A stretch of DNA of 64,000 nt from Certhia americana. Taxonomy: Eukaryota; Chordata; Aves; Passeriformes; Certhiidae. Location: NCBI GenBank assembly GCA_018697195.1, contig CM031857.1, positions 95,520,966 to 95,584,965 of the forward strand, given 5' to 3'. Numbering within the stretch: position 1 is the first letter of the stretch; every line of letters begins with the position of its first letter. Positions 61,791 to 64,000 of the stretch are shown piece by piece. The notes under the pieces were generated by a model, which saw only the letters and a program-made list of their open reading frames with translations, had not been told where the DNA came from and did no database searches. The position numbers and the translations under genes were made by a program.

Positions 61791-64000
61791 TTATCTTTCA
61801 CCAAAAGTATGTGGCAACAAAACTTCCTGGAAGAGCATATTTTATGGTTTTTACATTTTCTGAATTGTGCATCTTTTACTGTCTGTAGATGTCTCATTAA
61901 TTTTCCCTTGTTATGGTTGTCTAGCAGAATTATCTGTTTCCCAACATTGTTTACAGACCTCAGATAAGGTCATTTGACCCAGTGTGCCAAACACTAAGCA
62001 AAATATTAATGAAATACCTGCATATTCCAATCTAGGAGATGTCACAGTATCTAATGCATATTATTCAAAAAGTACTAAATGGTTACAAGTATTACTGATT
62101 TCTCTTAACTTCTCATTTCTGTATTGTTGCAGTACTGTAAAATAATATAACATTCTTAAGAGAACTATCATACCCAAAATAGAAAACTGTTTATAGTTAG
62201 TTGTGGTTTGTGTTTTTATTCTGACTTTCTGAAGTTAAAGGATTGTGAAATAGGACATAATATAACAAATGAGATAAAAGAGTGCTTATTGTCATTATTA
62301 CTAGACTAACATATTTTAGACACAAAACAAAACTGATGATTAAGGTAGAACAAATGCTTAGCTATTATAGATAGCAATAACAAATACACATATTTTTGAG
62401 TTTATCTACAATAATAATTGATTAGTATTTCATAAGTTTATTGGGCTGCCAAGCTGGAAGACCTTCTCAGTGTCCCAAATATGGCCAGCATTGCTCAGAC
62501 AATTAAGGTAACAACATACGTTTTAGCAATTGATCGTCACCTATGTGTTTTTAGCTACATTCAGGAATAAGGAAGACTTAAATATGTGGTTTTTAAGATA
62601 AATTTTCCATCCATATTTTCAGTAGCAAATAAATGGCTTAGAATGAGTAACTTTTAATGCTCCAATAGGGAAGAAACCAAACCAACCAAAGAAAACCCAC
62701 CAAACTCACTACAAAACAAAAGGCAAAAAAACCCTAAAAACACAAGGTTTTAGTTGCACAAAGTGTCAACCTTTGGAATAATCATCCACACTCAAATATA
62801 ACAATTTTTTTTCTCTAAAATGCAGCATCTAGTTGAGATTTTGGTAATTTCTGCTAAATAGTCGTCTGAACAAAATACTATAAGCAGGACCAAAATGCCT
62901 AGAAGTCATATCATTATTTACATGAAACATTTTCAAAATAATTTGGTGATACTAGGAAGTGTTGGCATAAAAAAAGGACAAAATTGTCTCAGATATTATT
63001 CAAGACACTTGTTAAGGAGTGTCTCATCTGCACTATTTCATCATAGGTGTTACCTGTAGAAAGCCACCAAAGGCCCCATGTTTCATGGATCAAAAGCTTT
63101 ACAAAATACTATTTGCTATGGTCATCGCAGGAAGCCCAGCAGGAGAATCAAAATGATTAAAAGTGAAAGAACGAGAGCATTTGTTCAATTCAAAGCTCAG
63201 CTATATGCAGATCTGTCAGTGTTATTGTTAAACTATCCTGTCTCAGATCCAAACGGTTAGGCAAACAAAATCAGAGCTCATAAAGACACAGGAGGTTTTT
63301 CTTTGTTCTGAAACTTTCTTTACAATAAACGTGAGATGAATAACAGTGATAATGGCAAACATTAGAAACAATTTATGTGTAGTGTGCAGAGTGTGGGGAA
63401 AGAGAAGGGACACAAGTTCACCCATGTTTGGAGAGACATGAGCCAGAGTTTATCCTTCATCTTTTGTTCACTACCTGGTCTCTCACGTTGGCAGTGAATA
63501 GAATTGGATTTCAGCATCCTACATCTGAATACCGGGCAACTGAATGTAAAAGTCAGCTAAGTCTCCCCTAATCTTACTTTGTTCAAAGCACTGCCTGGCA
63601 GTGATCTTCTCACAACTCTGAGATCCCTGTGCTTCTACAGAAGCAGTGTGAATGAGAGCAGACAACAGCCCTCTAGACTCTGTATCACATTAGCTGTCTG
63701 GCCGCAGCCATTTTCAAAAGAAACCATCCAAACAGCATTGAAAATAACCCTAGGTACTTTCATTGATGAAGGTTCATATCCCTGAAGATTTGATACTATT
63801 ACAGGGATAAGAAGCACTTAACAAAGAAGTTGTGGACTTTTGCCATGAGGTTGCAGGGACATAAAAAATAAAGTGTAAGACTTAGGCAAATTTAGCCATT
63901 TTTACATAATGAATCAAGATCCAAAGAGCCAGATGTGATCCATTATTCTGAAGACATCTTTCCATAGAAATGTTTTTTCTTCAGATGAAAGTTTCTTTAA
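61791..64000. other. AT-rich unique sequence, no gene seen
   Basis: No recognised feature to the end of the window. Frames of 60-68 codons on both strands near 63078-63817 overlap each other and show no domain. Confidence 0.55.

Noticed and set aside
1..64000. Bacterial-type features (operons, CRISPR, defence islands, terminators)
   Set aside because: Composition, lack of long frames and avian retroelements show vertebrate nuclear DNA, and no regularly spaced repeat array was seen.

Overview
The window looks like AT-rich bird nuclear DNA with no supportable protein-coding gene. The evidence for a bird is the repeat content. There are five CR1 non-LTR retrotransposon fragments, the dominant avian LINE, with recognisable CR1 3'-end sequence and reverse-transcriptase (RT) remnants. 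There are also several solitary LTRs that resemble avian endogenous retrovirus families, including one starting TGTTCTGGTTTCAGC. No SINEs or mammalian L1 were seen. Reading frames across the window are short and mostly chance, as expected for a gene desert or a very long intron.

Layout. 1-325: old CR1 3' end. 326-16591: mostly unique AT-rich sequence with simple repeats. 16592-16890: second CR1 3' end. 22200-22700: probable LTR. 23105-24255: composite of a CR1 tail, an inverted CR1 RT piece and a solo LTR inserted into that piece. 26725-26754: perfect 30-bp palindrome. 30358-31420: long CR1 with ORF2 C-terminal remnants and a 39-bp internal duplication. 31705-32279: ERVL-like solo LTR with a 5-bp target duplication. 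39890-40800: another LTR with internal degenerate repeats, which produce the longest but spurious ORF. 43798-43994: promoter/exon-like signals. 45657-45984 and 47151-47812: two more solo LTRs with flanking direct repeats. 51450-51533: LTR 5' stub ending in poly-A. 54131-54194: very long T tract. 58013-58485: another LTR. 60453-61790: long CR1 with RT remnants, flanked by and containing A tracts.

No genes act together here. The history is one of repeated retroelement insertion, LTR-LTR recombination leaving solo LTRs, and decay. The seven best-supported LTR pieces read on the plus strand and all five CR1 3' ends read on the minus strand. I found no operon, CRISPR array, RNA gene or defence-type system. 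The items most worth a second look are the inverted CR1 with a nested LTR, the shared LTR family with matching 6-bp target duplications and unusual GA ends, and the promoter/exon-like stretch near 43.9 kb. Family assignments rest on memory of avian repeat consensus sequences, not on a database search.
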